Source: JAHDCJ01 sp039028895
GTDB lineage: Bacteria; Bacteroidota; Bacteroidia; Chitinophagales; Saprospiraceae
Direction of reading: 5' to 3'
Length of the DNA stretch: 64,000 bases
NCBI GenBank assembly: GCA_039028895.1
Contig: JBCCHF010000037.1
Span: 8,053 to 72,052 of the forward strand
Below are positions 52,784 to 63,400 of the stretch, piece by piece (position 1 is the stretch's first letter; each line of letters begins with the position of its first letter). The position numbers and the translations under genes are program-made. Below the pieces are notes generated by a model. It saw nothing but the letters and a program-made list of their open reading frames with translations. It ran no database searches and was not told the origin of the DNA.

Positions 52784-53741
52784 CATGGAAAGCCTGTTAT
52801 TCCGGGTTCCTGTGAATGCCAATGGGTATTTACAGTTACTTCCGGTGGCAGGGGACTTCCGGGCGGCTTACCGTCTTCAAATAATCCAGGTAACTGGGAT
52901 AAACCCCGAATCTGTCGGCAAACGGAACGGGGGACTCCTCCTGCAGGGGAGTTTGAGTAAGCAAGCAGCAAACGTGCTAATCCCGCTATGTCAGGGGCAA
53001 ACCGCTGAGACAGAAGGGCTTAACACAGCTCCGATTTAACTCGGAGCTTGAGGTGGAGACACCAATAGGGAAAGCTGTAGGGCAACGGTCGTAACAAAGC
53101 TATCCACTTTGTTAAGGGCTGGGTCCAGTACCAAAGACATCTGCCGGGCGACTGGTCGATATCTTGACATACCGTGGATCGGGAGATTCACAGGAAGGAG
53201 GTTGGTATTCTGAAGACAAAAACCTTCGGAGCCATCCCGAAGCCCTTCTTCCATTTGCCGTGTGAGCGCCTGTTAAGCGTGTCACTGGATTAGAGTTCCA
53301 GAAACGACAACTCAAATTTTAAGCGAAAGCTTCGGGCGTTGTAGTGTAGTAGATGCCTAAACCCATTGCCCTCCAAAACCGGATCAGTCCGGCCTTGGAG
53401 ACAGATATGGGGTGTGTGAGCCCGCAAGGCTCTCATGCGCAGTATACATTCGCTCAGACCCGACCCCGGGCTTGATGACCAGGGGTCCGGCTGTTAATGG
53501 CGGAGGACCAACCTCCAGCTACTGTAAAGCGCAGCTCCGAGCTGCTATACAGGCCACGTCTAAGGTGCTGATCAGCTACAATGTAGACCTCTTTGAGGTC
53601 AGCCAAGGCATTGGACGGATACTCTTGCTCCGGCAACGCGGTGAGGGTGGAAAACCAGGAACACTGGATCGCAAATCCAGTCATAATCTGAGGAAGGTCC
53701 GTCTGCAAGTCGCTGTATTCTCAGGCGTAACTTATTTTTTT
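52784..53741 (+). ncRNA. Candidate giant structured non-coding RNA (GOLLD/ROOL-like in size and setting)
   Basis: About 950 bases with no convincing ORF, visibly GC-richer than its AT-rich flanks, and packed with perfect hairpins: 53027-53034/53041-53048 (8 bp), 53093-53099/53107-53113 (7 bp), 53224-53229/53237-53242, 53371-53376/53395-53400 with inner 53379-53383/53388-53392, 53418-53422/53428-53432, 53502-53506/53512-53516, 53586-53591/53595-53600 and 53663-53669/53675-53681. The ends can close: GCCTG (52792-52796) with CAGGC (53722-53726), followed by a T-run at 53735-53741. It starts at the 3' end of tRNA-Met. Size, complexity and tRNA adjacency recall GOLLD and ROOL RNAs, but no family could be confirmed. 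Strand is inferred from the tRNA and T-run. Confidence 0.68.
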
Positions 53742-53746
53742 CAAAA

Positions 53747-53788
53747 TTCCGGGTTTTGGGTTTCATAAATCGAACTTTAAACCCGGAA
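53747..53788. terminator. 10-bp hairpin after the giant RNA candidate
   Basis: TTCCGGGTTT (53747-53756) pairs exactly with AAACCCGGAA (53779-53788) across 22 bases. It lies between the T-run ending the RNA candidate and the adhesin gene. The remaining 220 bases to 54008 hold a possible signal-peptide start in another frame (53932). Confidence 0.5.
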
Positions 53789-54007
53789 CGAGAAATAAAA
53801 ACCCTAAACAAACAAAGATATTTACCAGGTCTACAGTCGACCGCGACAACGGGTCTGTGGCCCTGGATCATTTTTTTATTTATTGGATTTTTCTTCAAAG
53901 CGTGTGAAGTCAAGGGCAACCGTTCTTTTTCATGCGCTTTTTTATTAGTATTTTGAGAAAAGACTGCTTTATTTGCTGCTTTATTATTAATACTAACATT
54001 TCGGGCA

Positions 54008-57000
54008 TTGATCAATCTTCTACTCCTCCTCCTATTTTGGCTGCCGTCAAACACTGCTAATGGCATGTTGGAATGCACTGGCAATGATACTGAACCGCCG
54101 ACTGCTTCTAACCCTGCCAATATTACAGCGGAATGTATTGCACCAGAACCTGACCCATCAGTTGTTACTGACGAAGCGGATAATTGTCCAGGACCTATTA
54201 TTATTACATTTGTTAATGATGTTTCTGACAATAATACCTGTCCGGAGCTTATTACGAGAACCTATAGCGTAACCGATAATTCCGGCAACAGCATTACTGT
54301 TACCCAACTGATTACGGTTCATGATCTCACAGACCCTGGCATTGTTTGTCCGACAAATATTCAAATTGAAGCTGGTTCCTCTGAAGACCCTTCTGCAACC
54401 GGAAATCCTACTTCTGTTGACAATTGTGATTCGGATCCTGAATTTATTTTCTTTGATAACCTCATACCCGGAACCTGTCCAATAGTCAATACTATCGAAA
54501 GAAGTTGGGCAGCAGTTGATGATTGTGGTAACACTACTTTTTGTACTCAGCTCATTGACCTTCTCGATACCTCAAATCCTGTTATTTCCTGCCCTGCTAC
54601 AACTACTGTTGAAGCCGGAGACCAGGAACTTCCGCAAGTCACTGGCTTCCCAACAGCAACTGACAATGCTGATCAAAATCTGGATATTGATTATATTGAT
54701 GATATCACCTTTACAGGAACTTGCCCGGTTTCAAGGATTATCGAAAGAACATGGACAGCAACAGATGATTGTGGCAATGCCTCCCAATGTGTTCAAACTA
54801 TTAATACCACCGATTTAACAAATCCGGTAATCACTTGTCCTGCAGATATTACCATAAATGGCAATGAATCGGACCAACCTTCAAATACCGGGGAGCCTGT
54901 GGTTATGGACGATGGTGACCCCAATGTCAATGTTACATTTTCAGATAACGTCACTACAGTTGGAACCTGCCCGGCAATAAATATTATTGATCGTGTTTTT
55001 ACGGCAACAGATATTTGTGGCAATACTTCAACTTGCAGTCAGGAGATTACAGTCGTCAATCTAACGGCACCTCAAGTCCTTTGCCCTGACAATCCTAATG
55101 GCGCATTACTTGATATTTTTGAAAATGAGCCTAATGAAGTAGCCTCTGACATTGGTGTGATAACCATAACCCTTGAAAGTAGCCTTGGAGGTTCGGTAGG
55201 CCTGCCTGCTTCCGATATGGTAGACCATTGGATTATCGATGACGGCACACATGGCGAGGTAACCGTTAGCTTCGAATTATCTCTGCACCCGCTTACTATT
55301 GCAGCTGTAACCTGTTACAGTGATCCTGAACGTACAATTATGATCACCTCAGAAGCGGTATTGCCTTTTGACCCGCCGATTACTGTCTCTCTTGACAGTA
55401 CCTTATTTTACAGCCTGGTGATTCAAAATCCGTTGGCAGTAGGTGAGCCATATGACGTTTTGATAACTGGTCCGGCACTGGCATCTTCTACCAACGAAAC
55501 GACACTTGAATGCCCGCCAAACTTTAACCCGGTGCCTGTAGGCCCGAATGTCCCGCAGCACCCCAGCATTCACCCAAATGCAACCGGGATGGCAAGCATT
55601 ATCGGCAACCCTGGTCCAGGCGTCACCATTTCGTACCAGGATGTCCTGACCGGACCCACGCTGGAAAACTGTCCTGAAGTTTGGACAGTTGAACGAACAT
55701 GGACGGCAATGGATGATTGCGGACAATTTACCACCTGTACAGAATTTTTCAATTTCAATGATTTTACCCAGCCGATATTGAATTGTCCAGACAATGTTAC
55801 GGTTGACTCGGGCGCTGATACACAGCCAGCCTCTACAGGCTTTGCAACAGCTTCAGATAATTGTGACCCGAATGTCGATTTAACTTTTGCTGATGTGGTT
55901 TCAAACCCTGGCACCTGTATCGCGTTAACCTCAATTGAACGTACATGGACAGCAGTGGATGATTGTGGCAATGCCAATATTTGCACCCAGATCATTGACA
56001 TTGGAGATTTTACACCTCCTTCAATCAATTGTCCACCAAATATTACGATAACTTGCATTGACGATGATCAGCCACCAGCCACTGGTACTGCAACGGCATT
56101 CGACCTGGTAGATCCATTGGTTGACATCACATTTTTTGACAATGTCAGCACAACTGGTAATTGTCCAGTTTTCGAAACGATTCAAAGAACCTGGTCAGCT
56201 ATTGATAATTGTGGAAATTCTTCTCCTTGCTTACAGATTATCAACATAATTGACGACGATGATCCTTTGATCGCTTGTCCTGCTAATGTCACAGTTGAAT
56301 GTGGCACCTCAATTAATCCTACCGAAACAGGTAATCCAACCACTTTTGATAATTGTGGCAACCTGCAAATCAGTTTTTCAAATAATACTACCAGTGGTTG
56401 TGGTGCAACTGGTACTGTTACTCGGACCTGGACCGCTACTGACATTTGTAATAACACTTCAAGCTGTGTTCAGGTAATTACTATAGAAGACACCTCTCCT
56501 CCAACCGTATTTTGTCCATTGGACATCACCATCGAGTGCGGTCTTCCAACTACCCCGCCAGCTACAGGCACAGCCAATGCAAATGACAATTGTGGAATGG
56601 TGACAGTCGATTTTTCAGACAGTACAGTCTCATCATGTGGGCTTTCAGGTGTAATTACCCGAACCTGGACTGCAATGGATGAGTGTGGCAACACGAATAG
56701 TTGTAATCAGATTCTTACGATTTCCGATAATGCAGGACCCATCCTTACCTGCCCGGACAACATCACTGTTGAATGTGGAACTTCTCTTGATCCGGGTGTT
56801 ATTGGTCAGGCTACTGGCACAGATGCCTGTGGGACATTTCAGATCACTTTTAGTGATCAGACTACACCTGCTTGTGGGGCAACCGGTTTCATTACAAGAA
56901 CTTTTACGGCAACTGACCAATGTGGCAATGTTTCTGATTGTGACCAAATGATCATTATTGAAGATCTAACATTGCCTACGTTGACCTGTCCTCCAAGCGT

Positions 57001-59575
57001 TAACCTGGAGTGTGGAGATGCGTATGATCCTAACGTAACGGGTATGGCTACCGGAACGGATGCTTGCGGTGGTGTCTTTATTTCCTTTACGGATGACATC
57101 GTCCCCAATTGCCCATCAGCACAAGTACTCTCAAGATTTTGGATTGGACTGGATGATTGTGGAAATATCAGTTCATGCATTCAAACCATCAGTTTTGGAG
57201 ATCCTCCTCCTCCAGAGTTGACTTGTCCTTTTGATATTACCTTACAATGTGGGCAATCTATTGATCCGATAGATATAGGGGAAGCCACCACAATTCTTGG
57301 TTGTGGTAACGATCTGATCACCTATGAAGACGAGATTGCAGCAGGCTGCGCCCAGACAGGAATAATCACAAGAACCTGGACGGTGGTTGATGGTTGTAAT
57401 AATGTGGTCACCTGCGACCAGGTGATAACCATAATTGACAATGCCCCGCCTGTAATTACCTGTCCTGATAATATTGTAGTCGAATGTGGTGATTCAACAG
57501 ACCCATCAGCTACCGGCGTTGTAACAGGTACAGATGCCTGCGGGACAATCACTACCAGTTCCTCAGACTTCTTTGTTACTGGATGTGGTTCGTCCGGTAC
57601 CATCATCAGGACCTGGACGGTTACCGATGAATGCAGCAATTTCCTTACCTGCCCCCAGTTAATTACCATCGATGATACTTCAGGACCTGCAATTACCTGC
57701 CCTGATAACACTGTTGTTTCATGCGGCGGTTCAATAGATCCATTGGATACAGGTATGGCTACAGCAGTGGATGCCTGTGGAACATTTACGATCAATTTTA
57801 GCGATGACGTGGTGCCGATATGCCCGGGGACACCCTCGTTAACAAGAACATGGACTGCGAATGACCAATGTGGTAATCAAAGCTCTTGTGATCAAATTAT
57901 TTCTCTTGATGATTCACCACCTCCAGTGATTGTTTGTCCACCTGATGTATTTCAGGAATGTGGTCTTTCTATCGATCCGATAGATACCGGGACGGCAACA
58001 ACGCTTTTCGGTTGTGGAGTTGTTGAGATTTTATATTTTGACAATTTCATCACGGTTTGCGGTGGTTCGGGCACAATTATCAGGACATGGTCAGGGATTG
58101 ATGAATGTGATAACCTGGTAAGTTGTACCCAATCTATTATCCTGATTGATACAACACCACCTTCGATAACCTGTCCGCCACCGATAACAGTTGATTGCAG
58201 TGTTGCACTGGACCCGCCCATAACCGGGGATCCAATAATCAATGAGACTTGTGGTTCGTTTACCAAATTTTTCACTGATATGCCTGGTACCGGGTGTGGA
58301 GATTCTGGATTATTGATTCGAACATGGTCGGCAGTGGATGGCTGCAATAATTCTTCTAATTGTCAACAATTCATTACTGTAACAAGTGAAGTTTCAGTAG
58401 AAATAGTTTGTCCTTCTGATACTTCAGTGTTGTTTGGGAACTCAACAGATCCAATGGATTTGGGAGATGCCGTCTGGCCAGGAGGATGCGGCACAACTTC
58501 AATTAATTCATTTGATACAGTTTTTCCTGTTTGTGCTGATGCTTCCACTATTTTAAGATTATGGACTGGAACTGATGATTGTGGAAACACCAGTGAATGT
58601 ATACAAAGGATTGATGTAGATGACCTCTCAATTATACAGTTATCTGCTGTGGTGACCAACCAGATGAATTTTTCAATGCCAGATGGGGAGATTGATCTTA
58701 CTCCTTCCAGCGGAGCTCCGCAGTATTCCTATCAATGGTCAACAGGTGCCACTACAGAAGATCTTACAAATCTGCCCGGACCAATTGAATATTCCGTGAC
58801 GGTGAGCGATCACACCGGATGTGAAGTTACAGCATCCTATTTTGTTGATTCCGAAGCAATGTCTGAGGTCGAACTATGTGTGTCTGTCTTTATGGCTAGT
58901 CTTTTTGATCCATTTGCGCTGCCTCCAACACCGCCAATGGTAACTACATTGCGGAATATGAACCTTATTCCGCTTGAGCAGCCATTTGATGAGGCACCCT
59001 GGAATTATAATGGACCTGAATCATTTCCAGATGAAGCTTCGGTACCGCCTGATATGGTCGATTGGTTATTATTGCGTTTAAGACCTCAATCTGACCCGAC
59101 TCTCATTGCTTATGAAGCAGCAGTAGTCTTATTATCTGATGGGACTATAACCGACTTAACTGGTTCTCTTCCAATCTTAAGCATAGATCCTGTAGATAAT
59201 TATTGGTTAGAGTTATCTCACTTAAACCATCTTCCAATTGTTACTGATGGTGCTTTGATCATTCCTGCACAGGGAGGGCAGCTTTGTCATGATTTCACAT
59301 CTTCTATGTCTATGGCTTATAATAATCCTGCTTTGTCAAATGACCCTATGGCAGAATTACCAGGACTTGGCGGCGTCTCATACGGTATGATTCCGGGCAA
59401 TGTCCAAAACCTGGATTGTAATGTAGATGCCAATGATCTTAACTTATTGTTTATCAACTACCTCACATCAGGTTCGTATACACCATGGGACATTAACCGG
59501 GATGGCAATGCGGACATTAATGATGTAAATATGTTATTCACTTATTATCTCAGCATTTGTCACAGGCCTTATTAA
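54008..59575 (+). CDS. Giant HYR-repeat adhesin ending in a dockerin-like domain
   Basis: 1855 aa from a TTG codon at 54008, chosen only because no ATG lies in frame upstream of the hydrophobic NLLLLLLFWLPSNTANG segment. About 17 HYR-like repeats of roughly 80 residues follow, each with a pattern like CPDNITVECGTS, RTWTATDxCGN and a Cys pair, interrupted once (about 365-550) by a different beta domain. After a SprB-like stretch (SYQWSTGATTEDLTNLPG) and a unique region, the C-terminus DVNADDLN-type DINRDGNADINDVNMLF is a dockerin-like calcium motif. No T9SS tail is present. The signal peptide may be in a different frame at 53932 (MRFFISILRK). Cell-surface adhesion is the likely role. Confidence 0.85.
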   Translation: MINLLLLLLFWLPSNTANGMLECTGNDTEPPTASNPANITAECIAPEPDPSVVTDEADNCPGPIIITFVNDVSDNNTCPELITRTYSVTDNSGNSITVTQLITVHDLTDPGIVCPTNIQIEAGSSEDPSATGNPTSVDNCDSDPEFIFFDNLIPGTCPIVNTIERSWAAVDDCGNTTFCTQLIDLLDTSNPVISCPATTTVEAGDQELPQVTGFPTATDNADQNLDIDYIDDITFTGTCPVSRIIERTWTATDDCGNASQCVQTINTTDLTNPVITCPADITINGNESDQPSNTGEPVVMDDGDPNVNVTFSDNVTTVGTCPAINIIDRVFTATDICGNTSTCSQEITVVNLTAPQVLCPDNPNGALLDIFENEPNEVASDIGVITITLESSLGGSVGLPASDMVDHWIIDDGTHGEVTVSFELSLHPLTIAAVTCYSDPERTIMITSEAVLPFDPPITVSLDSTLFYSLVIQNPLAVGEPYDVLITGPALASSTNETTLECPPNFNPVPVGPNVPQHPSIHPNATGMASIIGNPGPGVTISYQDVLTGPTLENCPEVWTVERTWTAMDDCGQFTTCTEFFNFNDFTQPILNCPDNVTVDSGADTQPASTGFATASDNCDPNVDLTFADVVSNPGTCIALTSIERTWTAVDDCGNANICTQIIDIGDFTPPSINCPPNITITCIDDDQPPATGTATAFDLVDPLVDITFFDNVSTTGNCPVFETIQRTWSAIDNCGNSSPCLQIINIIDDDDPLIACPANVTVECGTSINPTETGNPTTFDNCGNLQISFSNNTTSGCGATGTVTRTWTATDICNNTSSCVQVITIEDTSPPTVFCPLDITIECGLPTTPPATGTANANDNCGMVTVDFSDSTVSSCGLSGVITRTWTAMDECGNTNSCNQILTISDNAGPILTCPDNITVECGTSLDPGVIGQATGTDACGTFQITFSDQTTPACGATGFITRTFTATDQCGNVSDCDQMIIIEDLTLPTLTCPPSVNLECGDAYDPNVTGMATGTDACGGVFISFTDDIVPNCPSAQVLSRFWIGLDDCGNISSCIQTISFGDPPPPELTCPFDITLQCGQSIDPIDIGEATTILGCGNDLITYEDEIAAGCAQTGIITRTWTVVDGCNNVVTCDQVITIIDNAPPVITCPDNIVVECGDSTDPSATGVVTGTDACGTITTSSSDFFVTGCGSSGTIIRTWTVTDECSNFLTCPQLITIDDTSGPAITCPDNTVVSCGGSIDPLDTGMATAVDACGTFTINFSDDVVPICPGTPSLTRTWTANDQCGNQSSCDQIISLDDSPPPVIVCPPDVFQECGLSIDPIDTGTATTLFGCGVVEILYFDNFITVCGGSGTIIRTWSGIDECDNLVSCTQSIILIDTTPPSITCPPPITVDCSVALDPPITGDPIINETCGSFTKFFTDMPGTGCGDSGLLIRTWSAVDGCNNSSNCQQFITVTSEVSVEIVCPSDTSVLFGNSTDPMDLGDAVWPGGCGTTSINSFDTVFPVCADASTILRLWTGTDDCGNTSECIQRIDVDDLSIIQLSAVVTNQMNFSMPDGEIDLTPSSGAPQYSYQWSTGATTEDLTNLPGPIEYSVTVSDHTGCEVTASYFVDSEAMSEVELCVSVFMASLFDPFALPPTPPMVTTLRNMNLIPLEQPFDEAPWNYNGPESFPDEASVPPDMVDWLLLRLRPQSDPTLIAYEAAVVLLSDGTITDLTGSLPILSIDPVDNYWLELSHLNHLPIVTDGALIIPAQGGQLCHDFTSSMSMAYNNPALSNDPMAELPGLGGVSYGMIPGNVQNLDCNVDANDLNLLFINYLTSGSYTPWDINRDGNADINDVNMLFTYYLSICHRPY
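54100..58640. repeat. Array of about 17 degenerate HYR-encoding repeats
   Basis: Repeats of about 240 bases inside the adhesin gene, diverged at DNA level but sharing the Cys-Pro, GT-G and RTWTATDDCGN codons. The later repeats (from about 56270) are more uniform, using GTTGAATGTGG-type CxVECG codons, than the first seven. Confidence 0.75.
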
Positions 59576-59793
59576 TGTAAACTTTGAAACCAATTAATTC
59601 CTTGTTTTAACATTTTTACATATATTTATAGCTCGACAATGGTTCTCTGTACCGCAATTCTTTTTCATCATTGTCGCCCATAACAGCTATTAGACCTGGT
59701 TACACAATCAGGGAATAAAAGTATTCGCTTTACACTTCTTTACAGAAGTATTTTCATAGAAATATATTTTTTCACCCATAAAAAACAATTGTT

Positions 59794-60339
59794 ATGGAAG
59801 GAATGATTGGAGAAATCCGCATGTTTGGAGGTAATTTTGCACCTCGTACCTGGGCACTTTGCCAGGGACAGCTTTTACCAATTTCACAAAATTCAGCATT
59901 ATTTTCTATTCTTGGAACTACTTATGGTGGTGATGGCAGAACAACTTTTGCCTTGCCTGACCTTCGCGGAAGATGTGCTATTGGTCAAGGAAATGGACCT
60001 GGTCTTTCTGATCGCAGGTTAGGTGCAAAAGGTGGTACCGAGACTAATACACTCAATACTACTCAACTTCCAGCTCACACTCATAGTGCTTCTGGTACTG
60101 TAGAATTACAGGCCAAAAATGGCGCTGGCGACGAGAGCAACCCAGGTGGTGGCTTTCTAGCTACTGCAAATTCAGATATGTTTTCAGATGGAACAGGCCT
60201 GAATGCTACCATGGGTTCAAATCCTGTAAATGTTACCGTTGGAAATACTGGGAACAACCAACCAGTCAACAACATGCAGCCTTACTTGGCCGTGAATTAC
60301 ATTATCTGTCTACAAGGTGTATATCCTTCAAGAAGCTAA
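59794..60339 (+). CDS. Phage tail-collar domain (microcystin-dependent-protein-like) protein
   Basis: 181 aa, no signal peptide. Begins MEGMIGEIRMFGGNFAPRTW, then ALCQGQLLPISQNSALFSIL, TTFALPDLRGRCAIG and GAKGGTETNTLNTTQLPAHTH, the classic tail-collar/MdpB pattern. In phages it is a tail fibre part; in Bacteroidota chromosomes such genes occur alone or in clusters near adhesins or contractile injection systems. No other phage gene is seen here. It ends VNYIICLQGVYPSRS as usual for the family. Confidence 0.9.
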   Translation: MEGMIGEIRMFGGNFAPRTWALCQGQLLPISQNSALFSILGTTYGGDGRTTFALPDLRGRCAIGQGNGPGLSDRRLGAKGGTETNTLNTTQLPAHTHSASGTVELQAKNGAGDESNPGGGFLATANSDMFSDGTGLNATMGSNPVNVTVGNTGNNQPVNNMQPYLAVNYIICLQGVYPSRS

Positions 60340-60434
60340 TTAGCACTTTTGAAATAATTTAAAACCATGCTGGAAAAAGGAGTTATCTCAACTCCTTTTT
60401 CCGGCTTTTCCTGTTTTTAAAACCTCAAAAAACC

Positions 60435-63400
60435 ATGAGATCTTTAACCTCCGTTCTTTGTACCCTTTGTTGTTTATTCCTCATTAACCTTCAGGCTAAT
60501 GGCCAAGTTGTCCTCGCTCAGGAAAGTTTTGAAGCTGTGGGAGGCGATTTTGGTTTTACCGCTAATTTTGGTGGAGCATGCAACGATTTTTGGGATAGAG
60601 TTACATCAGACCCTTCCTGTTTTGGCAGCAGCCTTGATGGTAGTGCTGATGGGAATGCCTGGGTAGCTGGGGAAGATATTGATGCCGCTCTTGGAGCTAA
60701 TGTTTTCGGAACAGTAACCCTCAACGCAGTGAATGTTACCGGTCAATCCTCACTAGATATACAGGTTGCAGCTAGTACAAGTAATTCTCAAGGATCCAGA
60801 TGGGAATTTACTGATAACATTTACTTTGAGTACAACATGGATAATTCTGGATGGGTTATTGCCGGCCTGTTCAAGGGAGATGGGCAATTTGGGGGGTTCT
60901 TGAGGGAAGACACCGATCTCAATCCTGGTACAAACGGCCCATATGGGTTTACCGTAGCAAACGCAGGTTTTCAAGATTACACCTTTAGTATCCCGGTAAC
61001 GGGTAATAGCGTCCAAGTTCGTGTAAGGGCTGATATTGATGGAGGCACCGAAGAAATAGGGATTGACAATATCAGAGTGCGAGGTATTATGTCTTCCAAT
61101 GTGGCTCCGGTTTTGGCTAATATTGAAGGCGGCACCATTATGTATAGTGAAGGTGACCCAGCCACTCAAATCACGAACACCATTACTGTAAGCGACTCAG
61201 ATGACACTGATCTTGAATCTGCAACTGTCCAGATTCTTACCAATTTTGATGGCTCAGAGGATGTACTGGCTTTCACACCCACAGGAGGCATCACAGGAAC
61301 TTTTAACAATGTAACAGGAATTCTTTCATTATCAGGTACTTCTTCTCTTGCCAATTACCAGACCGTATTGCGATCCGTGACCTATGAAAATACGGATGCC
61401 AACGATGCCGATCCTGCAACCAGAACAATAAGATTTTCCGTAAATGACGGGCTGGATAATAGTAATTTTCAGTCAAGAGATATTTCCATCAGCACAAGTC
61501 TGAATTCGACCCCTCTTACTGTACCTTTCTGTGAAAGTTTTGAAACTAATGGAGAAGGCAGCAGGTATGAATCAAACAATTTTGTTGGTACTTGTCCGGT
61601 AATCGCAGAGCGTGGGCTTAATACCTCTATGGGGTTTGGTTGTTTTGCTGAAAATATTACAGGACCGAACGGAACTTATGTATTCTTTACTGAATCCACT
61701 ACCAATATTCCAGGCTCCAGTAATTTCACACTTACATCTCAAGACATCGATATTTCCGGTCTGAATGACATGACACTTGAAGTCTTGTTAGGCATTAGTC
61801 GTGATACAGAGGATCGATGGGAAAGCACCGATCAATTCCGGGTAGAATATAATGTGGATGGAGGTGCCTATACCATTATTGGATTATTCACAGGTACAAA
61901 TCCGAACTCAATCCTTGGAGGTCCACTCGCCCAGGATACAGACAACAACCCAGGCACCCTTGGTCCTTTTGGTACTACTATTACAGATATATATCAAAAT
62001 TTTACTTTCAACTTTAATGTCTCAGGTAGTGTGATGACCTATCGTATTGTTGTTTTATCAACTGGTACAGAAGAATTAGCCTTTGACAACATCTGCCTGA
62101 CAGGTACGGCAGGCCAGGTGGGACCGACACTTGCCAATATTGAAGGATCTACCATTTCATACACAGAAGGTGACCCAGCAACACAAATAACGAATACGAT
62201 CACCATCACTGATCCTGATGACACCAATATGGAATCAGCCACCGTAAATATTTGTTCTGGATTTGTTAATGGTGAAGATGTATTGGCTTTTACTTCCTTT
62301 GGTGGTATTTCAGGTACTTATACCGCAGCAACAGGAATTCTTGCTCTGTCTGGTTCAGCTTCTATAGCTGACTATGAATCGACGTTACGCTCAGTAACCT
62401 ACCAAAACACTGATATTTCCAATCCGGAAAATGTAACCAGGGAAATATGTTTCGTGGTTAATGATGGTGATGTCAATAGTAATCAGCAATCCAGAATGAT
62501 CGATATTATTGATCTCCTGAATGCTCCTGCCTGTCTTCCGGTGATGGAAAGTTTTGAAACCGATGGAGAAGGCACACGATATAACTCCACTACATTTGAC
62601 GATTCAGGATCTCCACTTTTCAATTGTGACTTTTTCATCAGGACCAATTCTCAGCCGAGTTGCCATGCTGATGCAATTTCCAATGTTGACGGGAATTTTT
62701 ACTGGGCAGGAGAAGATGTTACAGGAGGATCTAACGGCAGTGGTCCTGCCTTTGTAGAGCTTGCCCCGCTAATTGCCACTGGGTATACATCCTTGCAAGT
62801 CCAGGTTTTATTAGGTTTGTCGAATAATTCAGGAGGATTCAGGATTGAATCCGACGACGCTATATTTATTCAATCCAACTTGGATAATGCTGGTTGGGTC
62901 AACATAGGGGCGTTCTATGGCGATGGAGATCTTATTGTTGGAGGTGACATGAGACAGGATGCCGATTTGAACGGTGTTGCAGACCCCGCAGGAACGATTC
63001 TAACTTCTACTCTCCAGGATTTCACATTCTCCATTCCGGGAACGGGAGATAATTTAAGAGTCCGCGTGGTAATTGATCAGTCTGGAGGTTCAGAAGAAAC
63101 CATTTTTGATAATATCAGGGTCAATGGAACACTTTCTGGTGGCACAGCTACAGTAACCTGCCCATCCGATCCTTCAACGATTAATGGATGCTCTGCAAGT
63201 GATGTAACTTCGGCTTCAAGTCTTGCTTTCAGTACGACATCTGTCACCATTTCCGAGGCTGACTTTACAGGTGAAGGCGGCACCATTTCTCCTATGGGAT
63301 CAACAAACTCGATTACTTATATCGATGTAGCCTCTGGCTCAAACCCAATTACAGTTACAAGAACTTTCACAATTAGCTCTGGTTGTAATTCATCGGAGGA

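Noticed and set aside
53365..53405. A second tRNA (Trp-like CTCCAAAACC loop) inside the giant RNA
   Set aside because: The segment folds as a simple two-part hairpin and lacks acceptor, D and T arms.
53000..53710. RNase P RNA, because GAGGAAGGTCC (53690) and GACAGAAGGGCTTA (53009) resemble its conserved ends
   Set aside because: The two elements are in the reverse order and almost 700 bases apart, too far for a P RNA of about 350-400 bases, and other core motifs were not found.
53640..53720. tRNA-Cys-like element (stem-loop with GCA in the loop)
   Set aside because: Only an anticodon-arm-like hairpin is present; no T arm with TTCG and no acceptor pairing.
52712..53741. Group II intron, because the region opens near GTGCG and is highly structured
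   Set aside because: The opening lies within the tRNA, there is no reverse transcriptase ORF, and no domain V-like hairpin was found.
52697..53960. Several ORFs of 66-210 codons on both strands over the giant RNA region
   Set aside because: Their products have atypical composition (rich in Pro, Arg, Ser, Gly), overlap one another on both strands, lack start signals and lie over dense hairpins and a tRNA. They are better explained as chance frames in GC-richer non-coding sequence.
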